In this document: positions 1 to 9,245 of the stretch, in pieces
How positions within the stretch are numbered: position 1 is the stretch's first letter
Layout: each line of letters starts with the position of its first letter
Origin: SABI01 sp963677695
GTDB taxonomy: Bacteria > Spirochaetota > Spirochaetia > Sphaerochaetales > Sphaerochaetaceae
Reading direction: 5' to 3'
Length of the DNA stretch: 64,000 nt
NCBI GenBank assembly: GCA_963677695.2
Contig: CAXXUJ010000001.1
Location: forward strand, 1,922,001 to 1,986,000
Made by a program: the position numbers and the translations under genes
Notes under the pieces: model-generated
The model's input: the letters and a program-made list of their open reading frames with translations, nothing else
Databases searched by the model: none
What the model was told of the DNA's origin: nothing

Positions 1-650
1 AGGTAACGTATCACAGTCCTCAGGAGCGTTAAATTCTGTGCCGCCTCGAATATCGTGAACAGGCCGAGGCCTATCAGCAGATAGGCAGCGAAGACTCCAG
101 CGATGAAACCGCTCCCTGCTAGGACCATTCTCTTCCTTGAACCTCCTCTCAGAGAGATCCAGGAGATGAAGAACAGCATCGTGGCGAACGCACAGGGATT
201 CACACCATCAACGAGACCGGCAAGGAACACAGGGAGGAATGCCAGGGTGATTTCTTTCTGTACCGGAATTTCAGTTTCCTGCTTCGGCTGGTAGGCGCCG
301 TGCTCGGCAGCATAGATAAGCTCTTCAAGGATTCCCTTCTCTACTGCACTGTCTCCCTGGTAGACATTGTTTCCAATGATCATCACTGGAGAGAACCTGA
401 ACTCGTAGCCCATCTCTGCAAGACGTGTTTCGCAGCGTTCAAATCCCGATTTGGCGAGCACGTTGATATACTCCACATCTGCTGAGAAGCCTGCAGAAGC
501 TTCAGCCTCCGGAAGGATCTTTTCTTCGAAGAGATCAAAGTGAGAACAGCCTATATCCCCAAAGTACTCCACGGAGATCGAGGAGAGGTTCTCTGCGAAG
601 GCAGTAAAGAGTGAGAGAATAAGTAGAATGGTGAGTGAGAGCCGTTTCAT
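1..650 (-). CDS. DsbD/CcdA-like thiol-redox membrane protein (5' part, runs off window)
   Basis: Open frame from an ATG at 650 to the window edge, 216 codons without a stop. It begins with a signal peptide (MKRLSLTILLILSLFTAFAE). A thioredoxin-like periplasmic stretch follows, with a single Cys in GDIGCSHFD rather than CxxC. The first transmembrane segments carry the family signature GVNPCAFATMLFFISW. DsbD/CcdA-type proteins carry electrons across the inner membrane to periplasmic thiols, for example in cytochrome c maturation. An in-frame ATG lies 6 nt upstream at 656, but a GGGG ribosome site spaced 6 nt favours 650. The C-terminal part is outside the window, so the exact subfamily is open. 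Confidence 0.75.
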   Translation of the reverse strand, partial: MKRLSLTILLILSLFTAFAENLSSISVEYFGDIGCSHFDLFEEKILPEAEASAGFSADVEYINVLAKSGFERCETRLAEMGYEFRFSPVMIIGNNVYQGDSAVEKGILEELIYAAEHGAYQPKQETEIPVQKEITLAFLPVFLAGLVDGVNPCAFATMLFFISWISLRGGSRKRMVLAGSGFIAGVFAAYLLIGLGLFTIFEAAQNLTLLRTVIRY

Positions 651-1257
651 ATGCATCCCCGGATTGCGTTCTTTTCCCGGATTGTAGTCTATCTGATGAA
701 GAAGGGCAAGAAATGCTTCAATATCGTCATTATGACAGAACTTTATCCGGTATTACTCACTATATAGATACATGTGCAGAACAGATTTAATTATTCTTGG
801 GTTCCTCCTCCTGTGTTCCGGTTATATCGATAAAGGTGTAGTTAATTATTTATATGTTCAATATATAAAGCGTTACATTCCTGAGTTTTGTAGGCAAAAT
901 ACTACAAAATTCTCATACCCGTCATATATGCTTTGTTATATATTTGAATTTTAGTAAAAACCTGCATTATATGTGTGTAAAATGCATGATTTATGATGAT
1001 TGCCGTGTGGATTTGTTACTGAACCTGCACCTGTAGGCGGTTCTTATCAGGAATTGGTCCTATTGAAAATTACTGAGAACTTGGGTATGTATTGTAGAGT
1101 AAAGTTATGTCATAAGATGATGAGATATGGGAAGAAGGAAGGTAGATATTTCCTGTCAGAAAGTCGGTCGCCACAGAAAGTACTGGCTCAGGTCATAAAG
1201 AATCGTCTGTGAATATATGGACCAGGCAATGAACTATCAAGTGTTGGGGAACGTAAG
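651..1257. other. AT-rich intergenic region without a convincing gene
   Basis: About 600 bp separate the divergent genes at 650 and 1258. The stretch 720-1000 is markedly AT-rich and probably carries promoters for both sides. Two short open frames (772-954, and 1000-1212 which starts with TTG) lack ribosome sites and recognisable domains, and I do not call them genes. No tRNA, repeat array or clear terminator was seen. Confidence 0.5.
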
Positions 1258-2241
1258 ATGCTGAAGAAATTGATACTGATTTTCACTATTTTATATACGT
1301 TGGTTATTTCTGTTTCAGCGCAGAGTGTGACATTCAAATTAAACCAGCTGGGGGATTCAGTCAGTCTTATCCGGTATCTCGATATGAACGGCCAGTGGCA
1401 GACTCAAGATAGCCATCAGCCGATACGCCTTGAAAACTTCAACCCCGAAACCGATCACTTCGTTTTCCAGCAGTTTTCACCTTCCTACGGATTTTCTCCA
1501 GAATACTCCTATATATACGAAGAAGAGAAAGGAACGTGGCAGCTTGAGCAGCCCGATTCCAACATAGTCTGCTTCCCTTTCGATGCTGACACCTACTATC
1601 GTTACAAGGTAGCCGGACAGAATGGAGGAAACTGGATCGTTCTTGAAAAGGGGCAGTCCATTGCCATACTCCCTTCCGTGAACGATGGAACCGTTCTGAC
1701 TGTCGAAGCCTCTGATGACGGTGAGCATTGGGGCAAGGCAAAGACCTACACGTTCTCAGTACATGAAAATCTATGGAAGTACAAGGAACCCTCTGGTGCC
1801 TGGGTTGGCATACTCGGTCATCTCACCAATCCCGAGGCTGATATGGCTTTTCTCTTTGAAAACAGCTACGGAGGAGAAATTGATCTCCTCTATGATCTTG
1901 ATGATCTCGCTCTCAATTTCGATATTACCTTCCATATCTCCGAACCTAACGATATATGGCCCGATACCTTCTATATTCTCGGTGCTGCGGCGGGTCTCGG
2001 TTATCCCATAGATCTGAATGAATCTTTCAGGGTAGTCCCTTCTCTCTCTTATGGAGTGATGGCTTACATCAGTGAGAACGATTCTTTCAGGAAACAGACA
2101 TTCTCAGGAAAACTGGCTCTCGATTACTGGGTCTCAGACTCCTTCGCACTCAGAGGTAACGTTACAGGCTCAATGCTGTTCAGCGAAAGCGGCAGAAGCT
2201 ATCTCATAGGTTTAGGCGCAGGCATCTTCGTTCGTCAGTAA
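1258..2241 (+). CDS. Secreted, probably outer-membrane barrel-like protein of unknown function
   Basis: A protein of 327 residues with a signal peptide ending near residue 22 (VISVSAQ). Residues 23-180 look like small beta-sandwich modules, including a stretch (EASDDGEHWGKAKTYTFSV) that resembles a carbohydrate-binding or Ig-like strand pattern. The last 140 or so residues alternate hydrophobic and polar residues in short beta strands and end in GAGIFVRQ, as in small outer-membrane barrels. The start is preceded by GGGGAACGTAAG. The gene lies 20 bp before the giant repeat lipoprotein and is very likely cotranscribed with it. A role in anchoring or exporting that protein is inference; no family name can be given. 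Confidence 0.6.
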   Translation: MLKKLILIFTILYTLVISVSAQSVTFKLNQLGDSVSLIRYLDMNGQWQTQDSHQPIRLENFNPETDHFVFQQFSPSYGFSPEYSYIYEEEKGTWQLEQPDSNIVCFPFDADTYYRYKVAGQNGGNWIVLEKGQSIAILPSVNDGTVLTVEASDDGEHWGKAKTYTFSVHENLWKYKEPSGAWVGILGHLTNPEADMAFLFENSYGGEIDLLYDLDDLALNFDITFHISEPNDIWPDTFYILGAAAGLGYPIDLNESFRVVPSLSYGVMAYISENDSFRKQTFSGKLALDYWVSDSFALRGNVTGSMLFSESGRSYLIGLGAGIFVRQ

Positions 2242-2261
2242 CAGATTTTAAAGGAAATTGT

Positions 2262-5200
2262 ATGCATCAGGTCCGTTCGAAATCATCTATCATATTCACC
2301 GCAACCGGAATTCTCACTCTCATAATCCTCAGCTTTACCGGCTGTCTCCTTGAGATAGACAGCATCTCTCACGATGCTCTTCTTTCAGATATCGAACTGA
2401 GTGCAGGGGAACTCTCTCCTGAATTCACTCCTTCCGGTACGAGCTACAGAGTCTCGGTACCAAGAGAAGTGGATTCAATTGAAATCAATGCAACCCTGCA
2501 TGATAAGGATGCACGTCTCAGTGAGAATGTCGGTGTCCCTCAGCCCCTTGATGTAGGTGAGAATGAAATTATCATCACCGTCACAGCTCAGGACAAGTCA
2601 ACGAAAGAATATGTGCTCAAAGTAACAAGAGAGGCCGGGGTCGATTCCTATGCGATCACGTATAATCTCGACGGTGGAACCAATAACGTCAGCAACCCAG
2701 CAAACTACACGATTGAAGACAGTGAAATAACACTGCTCGATCCAACTAAGACAGGATATACTTTCGATGGATGGTACAGAGATTCTGAATTTACTGTTTC
2801 CTCCTCAACGATAGCGGCTGGTTCAACCGAATCAAAAACCTTCTATGCAAAATGGACAGCCAATACGTACACAATCACCTTTAATAAGACCGACGGAAAT
2901 TCAGTAACAGATACAACGAAAGATGTCACCTACGACAACACCTACGGGACACTGCCGACAGCGACACGGACCGGGTATACCTTTGACGGCTGGTTCACCG
3001 CCAGCACCGGCGGAACTAAGATTACCTCTGATTCTAAAGTAACAATCACAGCTGATACTACACTGTTTGCACAGTGGACAGCGAATACTTACACCATCAC
3101 CTTCAGTAAAAACGGAGGGGATTCAGTAACATCAAGCAGTAAAGATGTCACCTACGACAACACCTACGGGACACTGCCGACAGCGACACGGACCGGGTAT
3201 ACCTTTGACGGCTGGTTCACCGCCAGCACCGGCGGAACTGAAATTACCGCTGATTCCACAGTAGCGATCACAGCTGATACCACACTGTATGCACAGTGGG
3301 ATGCAGGTGCATTTACTGTAAGTTTTGATAAGAACAATGATGATGCAACAGGAAACATGTCCTCAGTAGCTATGGATAACGGCGAGAGTGCACCATTAGT
3401 AAAAAATACATTTGTCCTTGAGGGCTATACCTTTGAGGGATGGTCATTAACCTCTGATGGCAGTGTCGACTATACTGATGAAGCAGATTTCACTATGGGA
3501 GCCGAGAACGTAACCCTGTTTGCACAGTGGACAGCGAATACCTATACAATAACCTTCAGTAAAAACGGAGGGGATTCGGTAACAGAGGCTACTCAGGAAG
3601 TAACTTACGACAGTACCTACGGGACACTGCCGACAGCGTTGAGAACGGGGTATACATTCGACGGTTGGTTTACAGCTAGCACCGGCGGAACTGAGATTAC
3701 CTCTGATTCCACAGTAACAATAACAGCTGATACCACGCTGTACGCTCAGTGGACAATAGACACCTACGCAATTACCTATGATGCGAATAGTGGAAGCGGA
3801 AGTATCAGTGACGGGTCGAAGACGTACAACGTAGAATATACACTCTCGGATGGAACAGGATTTACTAAAACCGGATATACCTTCTCAGGATGGAATACAG
3901 CTTCTGATGGAAGCGGAACTGATTATGCATCTGGAGCGACGTATTCTTTGAATAGTAATCTTGATCTGTTCGCCCAGTGGACAATAGACACCTACACAAT
4001 AACCTATTATGCGAATAGTGGAAGCGGAAGTATCAGTGACGGTACCAAGACATACAACGTAGGATTCACTCTCTCTGATGGAACAGGATTGACTAAAACC
4101 GGATATACCTTCTCAGGATGGAATACAGCTTCTGATGGAAGCGGAACTGATTATGCAGCTGGCGCGACATATTCTCTGAACAGTGATCTTGATCTGTTCG
4201 CCCAATGGACGGCTCTGACTCATACACTCTCTTTCAATAAAAATGCGGATGATGCAGTAGGAATCTTAGATGATATATCACTGGATACAGATGAGCTAAC
4301 CACTCTTCCTGAGAATACCATCACTCGAGCTGGTTATAATTTCACGGGCTGGAACACGGCGTCAAACGGCAGCGGGTCCTCGTATGCCGATCAATCAAGT
4401 TTCGCAATGGGAACCGATGACGTGACGCTCTATGCTCAGTGGGATGCTGGTGAATTTACACTCAGTTTTGACAAGAATCATGTTGATGCAACAGGATCTA
4501 TGCTGGATATTTCACTGAACAATGGTGAATCGACTACGCTTACTTCCATCGGGTTTTCACGAAACGGCTATACCTTTGCGGGATGGTCATTAACCTCTGA
4601 TGGTAGTGTCGACTATGCTGATGAAGCGAGTTTCACCATGAGCACTTCGAATGTGACATTGTATGCTCTTTGGACGGCGAACTCCTATACCATAACTTTT
4701 GATAAAACAGATGGCGATTCAGTAACTACAGGCACTAAGGAAGTAACTTACGACAGTACCTACGGGACACTGCCGACAGGGACACGAACCGGCTACACCT
4801 TTGACGGTTGGTTTACAGCTAGCACCGGCGGAACTGAAATTACCTCTGATTCCACAGTAGCGATCACAGCTGATACCACGCTGTACGCCCAGTGGACTGC
4901 CACCTCGTATGTGATCACGTATAATCTCGACGGTGGAATGAATAATGTCAGCAACCCAGAAAGTTATACGATTGAATCCAGTGAAATAACACTTCTTGAT
5001 CCGACTAAAACAGGATATGCTTTCGGTGGATGGTACAGCGATTCTGAATTAACTGTTTCCTCCTCAACGATTGCGGCTGGTTCAACCGGAGCTAAGACCT
5101 TCTACGCGAAGTGGACTGCCACTTCATATGCGATCACGTATAATCTCGACGGTGGAACCAATAACGTCAGCAACCCAGCAAGCTACACGATTGAATCCAG

Positions 5201-8200
5201 TGAAATAACGCTTCTTGATCCGACTAAAACAGGCTATACCTTCGGTGGATGGTACAGCGATTCTGAATTGACTGTTTCCTCCTCAACGATAGCGGCTGGT
5301 TCAACCGAAGCAAAAACCTTCTACGCAAAATGGACAGCCAATACGTACACAGTCACCTTTGATAAGACCGACGGAGATTCAGTAACTTCAGCCACCGGAG
5401 ATGTTACATATGATAGTACCTACGGAACATTACCCACAGCGTCGAGAACGGGGTATACCTTCGACGGTTGGTTTACAGCTAGCACCGGAGGAACTGAAAT
5501 TACCTCTGATTCCACAGTAGCGATCACAGCTGATACCACGCTGTACGCTCACTGGACAATAGACACCTACGCAATTACCTATGATGCGAATAGTGGAAGC
5601 GGAAGTATCAGTGACGGTACCAAGACCTACAACGTAGAATATACACTCTCTGATGGAACAGGATTCACTAAAACTGGGTATACCTTCTCAGGATGGAATA
5701 CAGCTTCTGATGGAAGCGGAACTGATTATGCAGCTGGCGCGACGTATTCTTTGAACAGTGATCTTGATCTGTTCGCCCAGTGGACAATAGACACCTATAC
5801 AATTACCTATGATGCGAATAGTGGAAGCGGAAGTATCAGTGACGGTACCAAGACATACAACGTAAGATTCACTCTCTCTGATGGAACAGGATTTACTAAA
5901 ACCGGATATACCTTCTCAGGATGGAATACAGCTTCTGATGGAAGCGGAACTGATTATGCAGCTGGCGCGACATATTCTCTGAACAGTGATCTTGATCTGT
6001 TCGCCCAGTGGACTGCCACTTCGTATGCGATCACGTATAATCTTGATGGTGGAACGAATAATGTCAGCAACCCAGCAAGCTACACGATTGAATCCAATGA
6101 AATTACACTGCTCGATCCAACTAAGACGGGATATACCTTCGGTGGATGGTACAGTGACTCTGGCTTGACTGTTTCTTCCTCAACGATAGCAGCCGGTTCA
6201 ACCGGAGCTAAGACCTTCTACGCGAAATGGACAGCCGACTCGTATGCGATCACGTATAATCTCGACGGTGGAACGAATGATGTCAATAACCCAGCAAGTT
6301 ATACGATTGAAGACAGTGAAATAACGCTTCTTGATCCAACTAAGACGGGATATACCTTCGGTGGATGGTACAGTGACTCTGGCTTGACTGTTTCCTCCTC
6401 AACGATAGCGGCTGGTTCAACCGGACCTAGGACCTTCTACGCGAAGTGGACTGCCACTTCATATGCAATCACGTACAATCTTGACGGCGGAACCAATAAC
6501 GGAAGCAACCCAGCAAGTTACACGATTGAAGACAGTCTGATAACCCTGCTCGATCCAACTAAGACGGGATATACCTTCGGTGGATGGTACAGTGACTCTG
6601 GTTTGACTGTTTCTTCCTCAACGATAGCAGCCGGTTCGACCGGAGCTAAGACCTTCTACGCGAAATGGACTGTAACCACCTATACAATTACCTATGATAC
6701 CAACGGCGGAAGCGGAAGTGTCAGCGATGGAACCAAGACATATAACGCAGGTTATACACTCTCTGATGGAACAGGAATAAGCTACACAGGCTACACCTTC
6801 TCCGGATGGAATACTGCTTCTGACGGAAATGGAACTGATTATGCTGCAGGAGCATTGTATACAGCAAATGAAGATCTTGATCTCTTTGCACAGTGGACAC
6901 CTATATCGTATTCAATTACCTATAATCTCAATGGTGGAATAAATGACGCTGCAAATCCGACCAGCTACACGATAGAAAGTAGTACTATCACAATTCAGAA
7001 TCCCTCTAAGACTGGGAATTCTTTTGACGGCTGGTACAGTGATCCAGAGCTGACGATTTCAGCTTCCTCAACGATTACCACAGGTTCAACCGGAGACAAG
7101 ATATTCTATGCGAAATGGATTCCCGCAACTTATACTGTTTCGTATGTAGCAAACGGCGGAAGTGGATCTGTCAGCGACGACACCAAAACGTATGGTGAGG
7201 ATCTTACTCTGTCTGATGGCACCGGTCTCAGCTATACAGGGTATACGTTCACCGGATGGAATACCTTGTCCAATGGAAGCGGAACCGCCTATTCCCCCAG
7301 TGGAACATACAGCGTAAACACTGATGTGACGCTCTATGCACAGTGGACAAACCTGGCTACCTATACGGTGAGTTATGATGCAAACAGTGCTGACAGTGGA
7401 ACCGCTCCTGCCTCACAGGTGAAGATTCAGGATACTGCTATCATACTTGAGGGTAACACCGGTTCTCTGAGCAGAGTAGGGTACAGTTTTGAAGGTTGGA
7501 ATACCTCCTCTGATGGTACAGGAACTCATTATGAGGTCGGAGCAACGTACTCGTCGAACAGCGATCTTTCCCTCGATGCCGAGTGGACTGCATTACCGAC
7601 CTATACCGTTTCCTACGATGCTAATTTAGCGGACAGTGGGACTGTGCCTGCAGATCAGAGCAAAATACAGGGAGTAGACCTTACGCTCGCGACGAATACC
7701 GGTACCTTGATCAAGGTCGGATATTCTTTCGATGGATGGAATACAGCAGCGGATGGAACCGGTACTGATTACAGTGCGGGCGGTACATACACAGCAGATA
7801 CCGCTCTCACCTTATATGCGAAGTGGGTTGAGCCTGTCTCGAAGAGCGTGTCAACAACAGGAATTACTTTGACGGGATCTGATAAACTGGGGGATTCCAT
7901 AGCGATAGCAGGTAATACTGCTATAGTCGGTGTGCCGTATGACGATACAAACGGCACAGATGCCGGAGGAGCATATATCTACGTGTATGCAGACGGTGAC
8001 TGGAGTATATCACAGACTCTCATACCAGCCGATGCCGCTGCTGGCGATAACGTCGGGTACTCAGTATCTATTTCCGATACCTATGCCTTTGTTGGATCCC
8101 CGTATGATGATAATGCGAATGGGATAGATGCCGGCGCGGTGTATGTGTACAAGAATAACGGGGGAACATGGGAGTACCATGATACGCTAATTGCTGATAC

Positions 8201-9035
8201 TCTCAACGGTGGCTCTGCTTATGACTACTATGGCTGGTCCGTATCGAATAGTGATGCGTATGCGGTAGTAGGGGCTCCAAATGATGAGGGAAATAAGGAA
8301 GATGCAGGTAGTATCTATTTCTACGAATTGTCTGCAGATACCTGGGGAAGTGAATTGAGACAGCAGGTTACTGCTTCAGGAAAGCAGGACTACTTCGGAA
8401 CTTCAGTTTCGCTCTCAGGTACAACCGCCGTCGCTGGTGCACCTGGGAACGATGATGGCGGTACCGGTCTGGGAAGTGCCTATGTCTTTGATGTTACCAC
8501 AGGTAATAACTGGACATTCTCTGAGCAGCTGTATCCGACAGGTATGGGAAATCAGGCTGACTATGGTGCGTCTGTCGCTATTTCTGGAGATAAGATGGTA
8601 ATTGGAGCCTTCGGCTACCAGGGACTCGGTGATAACAGTGGAGCCGTGTTCACCTATACGTATGGTACTGACTGGACTTCTTCAGAAACCTTCTATGAAG
8701 CAATCGATACAAAGGGAGGCCAGTTCTTCGGTCAATCTGTTGCAATCTCAGGAGATTACTTTGTTGTCGGCTCGCCCCTCCATGATGATGCAGATGGTAC
8801 CATCGAAAGCGGAAGCGCTTATGTCTATCACTATGACAGCAGCTCGACTACATGGGAAGTGAATAAGGCTATGCTTGCTTCTGATGGCGCAATCGAAGAT
8901 CACTTCGGTAATTATGTCGCAATATCAGGAGACCACATCCTTGTAGGTGCACCGGATCACGATACTACGGTAACTGACGCAGGTCAGATTTATGCCTACG
9001 AATACGATTCGGCATCTAGCGCATGGCTGCCGTAA
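2262..9035 (+). CDS. Giant InlB-repeat surface lipoprotein with FG-GAP propeller
   Basis: A protein of 2257 residues. It has a hydrophobic leader with lipobox LSFTGC (Cys28), so it is probably lipid-anchored and surface exposed. Residues about 41-126 match the cadherin-like beta-sandwich family (pattern SAGELSPEF...Y.V.V...EYVLKVTRE). Residues about 129-1855 are 23 tandem Listeria-Bacteroides (InlB B/Flg_new) repeats of 73-78 residues with the core TGYTFxGW...Y/FAxWT. Residues about 1859-2257 hold seven FG-GAP-like units, each with a pattern like FGxSVAISGDxxVVGxP, enough for a seven-bladed propeller. Such architectures occur in adhesins and surface stalks; the ligand is unknown. The likely operon partner is the preceding barrel-like gene. 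A hairpin terminator follows at 9189. Confidence 0.85.
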   Translation: MHQVRSKSSIIFTATGILTLIILSFTGCLLEIDSISHDALLSDIELSAGELSPEFTPSGTSYRVSVPREVDSIEINATLHDKDARLSENVGVPQPLDVGENEIIITVTAQDKSTKEYVLKVTREAGVDSYAITYNLDGGTNNVSNPANYTIEDSEITLLDPTKTGYTFDGWYRDSEFTVSSSTIAAGSTESKTFYAKWTANTYTITFNKTDGNSVTDTTKDVTYDNTYGTLPTATRTGYTFDGWFTASTGGTKITSDSKVTITADTTLFAQWTANTYTITFSKNGGDSVTSSSKDVTYDNTYGTLPTATRTGYTFDGWFTASTGGTEITADSTVAITADTTLYAQWDAGAFTVSFDKNNDDATGNMSSVAMDNGESAPLVKNTFVLEGYTFEGWSLTSDGSVDYTDEADFTMGAENVTLFAQWTANTYTITFSKNGGDSVTEATQEVTYDSTYGTLPTALRTGYTFDGWFTASTGGTEITSDSTVTITADTTLYAQWTIDTYAITYDANSGSGSISDGSKTYNVEYTLSDGTGFTKTGYTFSGWNTASDGSGTDYASGATYSLNSNLDLFAQWTIDTYTITYYANSGSGSISDGTKTYNVGFTLSDGTGLTKTGYTFSGWNTASDGSGTDYAAGATYSLNSDLDLFAQWTALTHTLSFNKNADDAVGILDDISLDTDELTTLPENTITRAGYNFTGWNTASNGSGSSYADQSSFAMGTDDVTLYAQWDAGEFTLSFDKNHVDATGSMLDISLNNGESTTLTSIGFSRNGYTFAGWSLTSDGSVDYADEASFTMSTSNVTLYALWTANSYTITFDKTDGDSVTTGTKEVTYDSTYGTLPTGTRTGYTFDGWFTASTGGTEITSDSTVAITADTTLYAQWTATSYVITYNLDGGMNNVSNPESYTIESSEITLLDPTKTGYAFGGWYSDSELTVSSSTIAAGSTGAKTFYAKWTATSYAITYNLDGGTNNVSNPASYTIESSEITLLDPTKTGYTFGGWYSDSELTVSSSTIAAGSTEAKTFYAKWTANTYTVTFDKTDGDSVTSATGDVTYDSTYGTLPTASRTGYTFDGWFTASTGGTEITSDSTVAITADTTLYAHWTIDTYAITYDANSGSGSISDGTKTYNVEYTLSDGTGFTKTGYTFSGWNTASDGSGTDYAAGATYSLNSDLDLFAQWTIDTYTITYDANSGSGSISDGTKTYNVRFTLSDGTGFTKTGYTFSGWNTASDGSGTDYAAGATYSLNSDLDLFAQWTATSYAITYNLDGGTNNVSNPASYTIESNEITLLDPTKTGYTFGGWYSDSGLTVSSSTIAAGSTGAKTFYAKWTADSYAITYNLDGGTNDVNNPASYTIEDSEITLLDPTKTGYTFGGWYSDSGLTVSSSTIAAGSTGPRTFYAKWTATSYAITYNLDGGTNNGSNPASYTIEDSLITLLDPTKTGYTFGGWYSDSGLTVSSSTIAAGSTGAKTFYAKWTVTTYTITYDTNGGSGSVSDGTKTYNAGYTLSDGTGISYTGYTFSGWNTASDGNGTDYAAGALYTANEDLDLFAQWTPISYSITYNLNGGINDAANPTSYTIESSTITIQNPSKTGNSFDGWYSDPELTISASSTITTGSTGDKIFYAKWIPATYTVSYVANGGSGSVSDDTKTYGEDLTLSDGTGLSYTGYTFTGWNTLSNGSGTAYSPSGTYSVNTDVTLYAQWTNLATYTVSYDANSADSGTAPASQVKIQDTAIILEGNTGSLSRVGYSFEGWNTSSDGTGTHYEVGATYSSNSDLSLDAEWTALPTYTVSYDANLADSGTVPADQSKIQGVDLTLATNTGTLIKVGYSFDGWNTAADGTGTDYSAGGTYTADTALTLYAKWVEPVSKSVSTTGITLTGSDKLGDSIAIAGNTAIVGVPYDDTNGTDAGGAYIYVYADGDWSISQTLIPADAAAGDNVGYSVSISDTYAFVGSPYDDNANGIDAGAVYVYKNNGGTWEYHDTLIADTLNGGSAYDYYGWSVSNSDAYAVVGAPNDEGNKEDAGSIYFYELSADTWGSELRQQVTASGKQDYFGTSVSLSGTTAVAGAPGNDDGGTGLGSAYVFDVTTGNNWTFSEQLYPTGMGNQADYGASVAISGDKMVIGAFGYQGLGDNSGAVFTYTYGTDWTSSETFYEAIDTKGGQFFGQSVAISGDYFVVGSPLHDDADGTIESGSAYVYHYDSSSTTWEVNKAMLASDGAIEDHFGNYVAISGDHILVGAPDHDTTVTDAGQIYAYEYDSASSAWLP
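2646..7826 (+). repeat. 23 tandem InlB-type B-repeat units (about 225 bp each)
   Basis: The units fall into five sequence classes by their first strand: A (YNLDGGTNN), B (FxKTDGDSVT), C (YDANSGSGSISDG), D (FDKNxxDATG) and E (YDANxADSGT). Read in order they are A B B D B C C D D B A A B C C A A A C A C E E. Several copies are nearly identical in DNA, for example the B-C-C block at about 3535-4210 and again at about 5335-6010. This implies recent internal duplication or gene conversion. All copies stay in frame. Confidence 0.85.
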
Positions 9036-9188
9036 GAGCGTGTACATGATACCATCGGTATGGTATTTAACAGGAGCGAATGAACCTGATTGATTCCGAA
9101 CCGATCGGGTACCGGCAGAGTATTGTCTCCCTGAACGCAGCTCCCACGCTCACAGGTCAGGGAATGATACAACATTTCACTGAAAAGG

Positions 9189-9214
9189 CTTCACCATTTA
9201 CGGTGAAGTTTTTT
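9189..9214 (+). terminator. Rho-independent terminator between convergent genes
   Basis: Stem CTTCACC (9189-9195) pairs perfectly with GGTGAAG (9202-9208) around a 6-nt loop, followed by TTTTTT. It lies about 150 bp after the giant lipoprotein gene. A short A-run precedes the stem, so on the minus strand the hairpin is followed by CTTTTC and may also stop transcription of the diguanylate cyclase gene ending at 9246. Confidence 0.85.
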
Positions 9215-9245
9215 CATATCCGGAGTTTCTATATATCGGTGCTGT

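Noticed and set aside
772..1212. Two short open frames in the AT-rich gap (772-954 and 1000-1212)
   Set aside because: No ribosome sites, the second starts with TTG, no recognisable family, and base composition is unlike neighbouring genes.
2646..7826. Dense regular repeats that might be taken for a CRISPR or satellite array
   Set aside because: The period is about 225 bp, always in frame, and encodes InlB-type B repeats inside one open frame.
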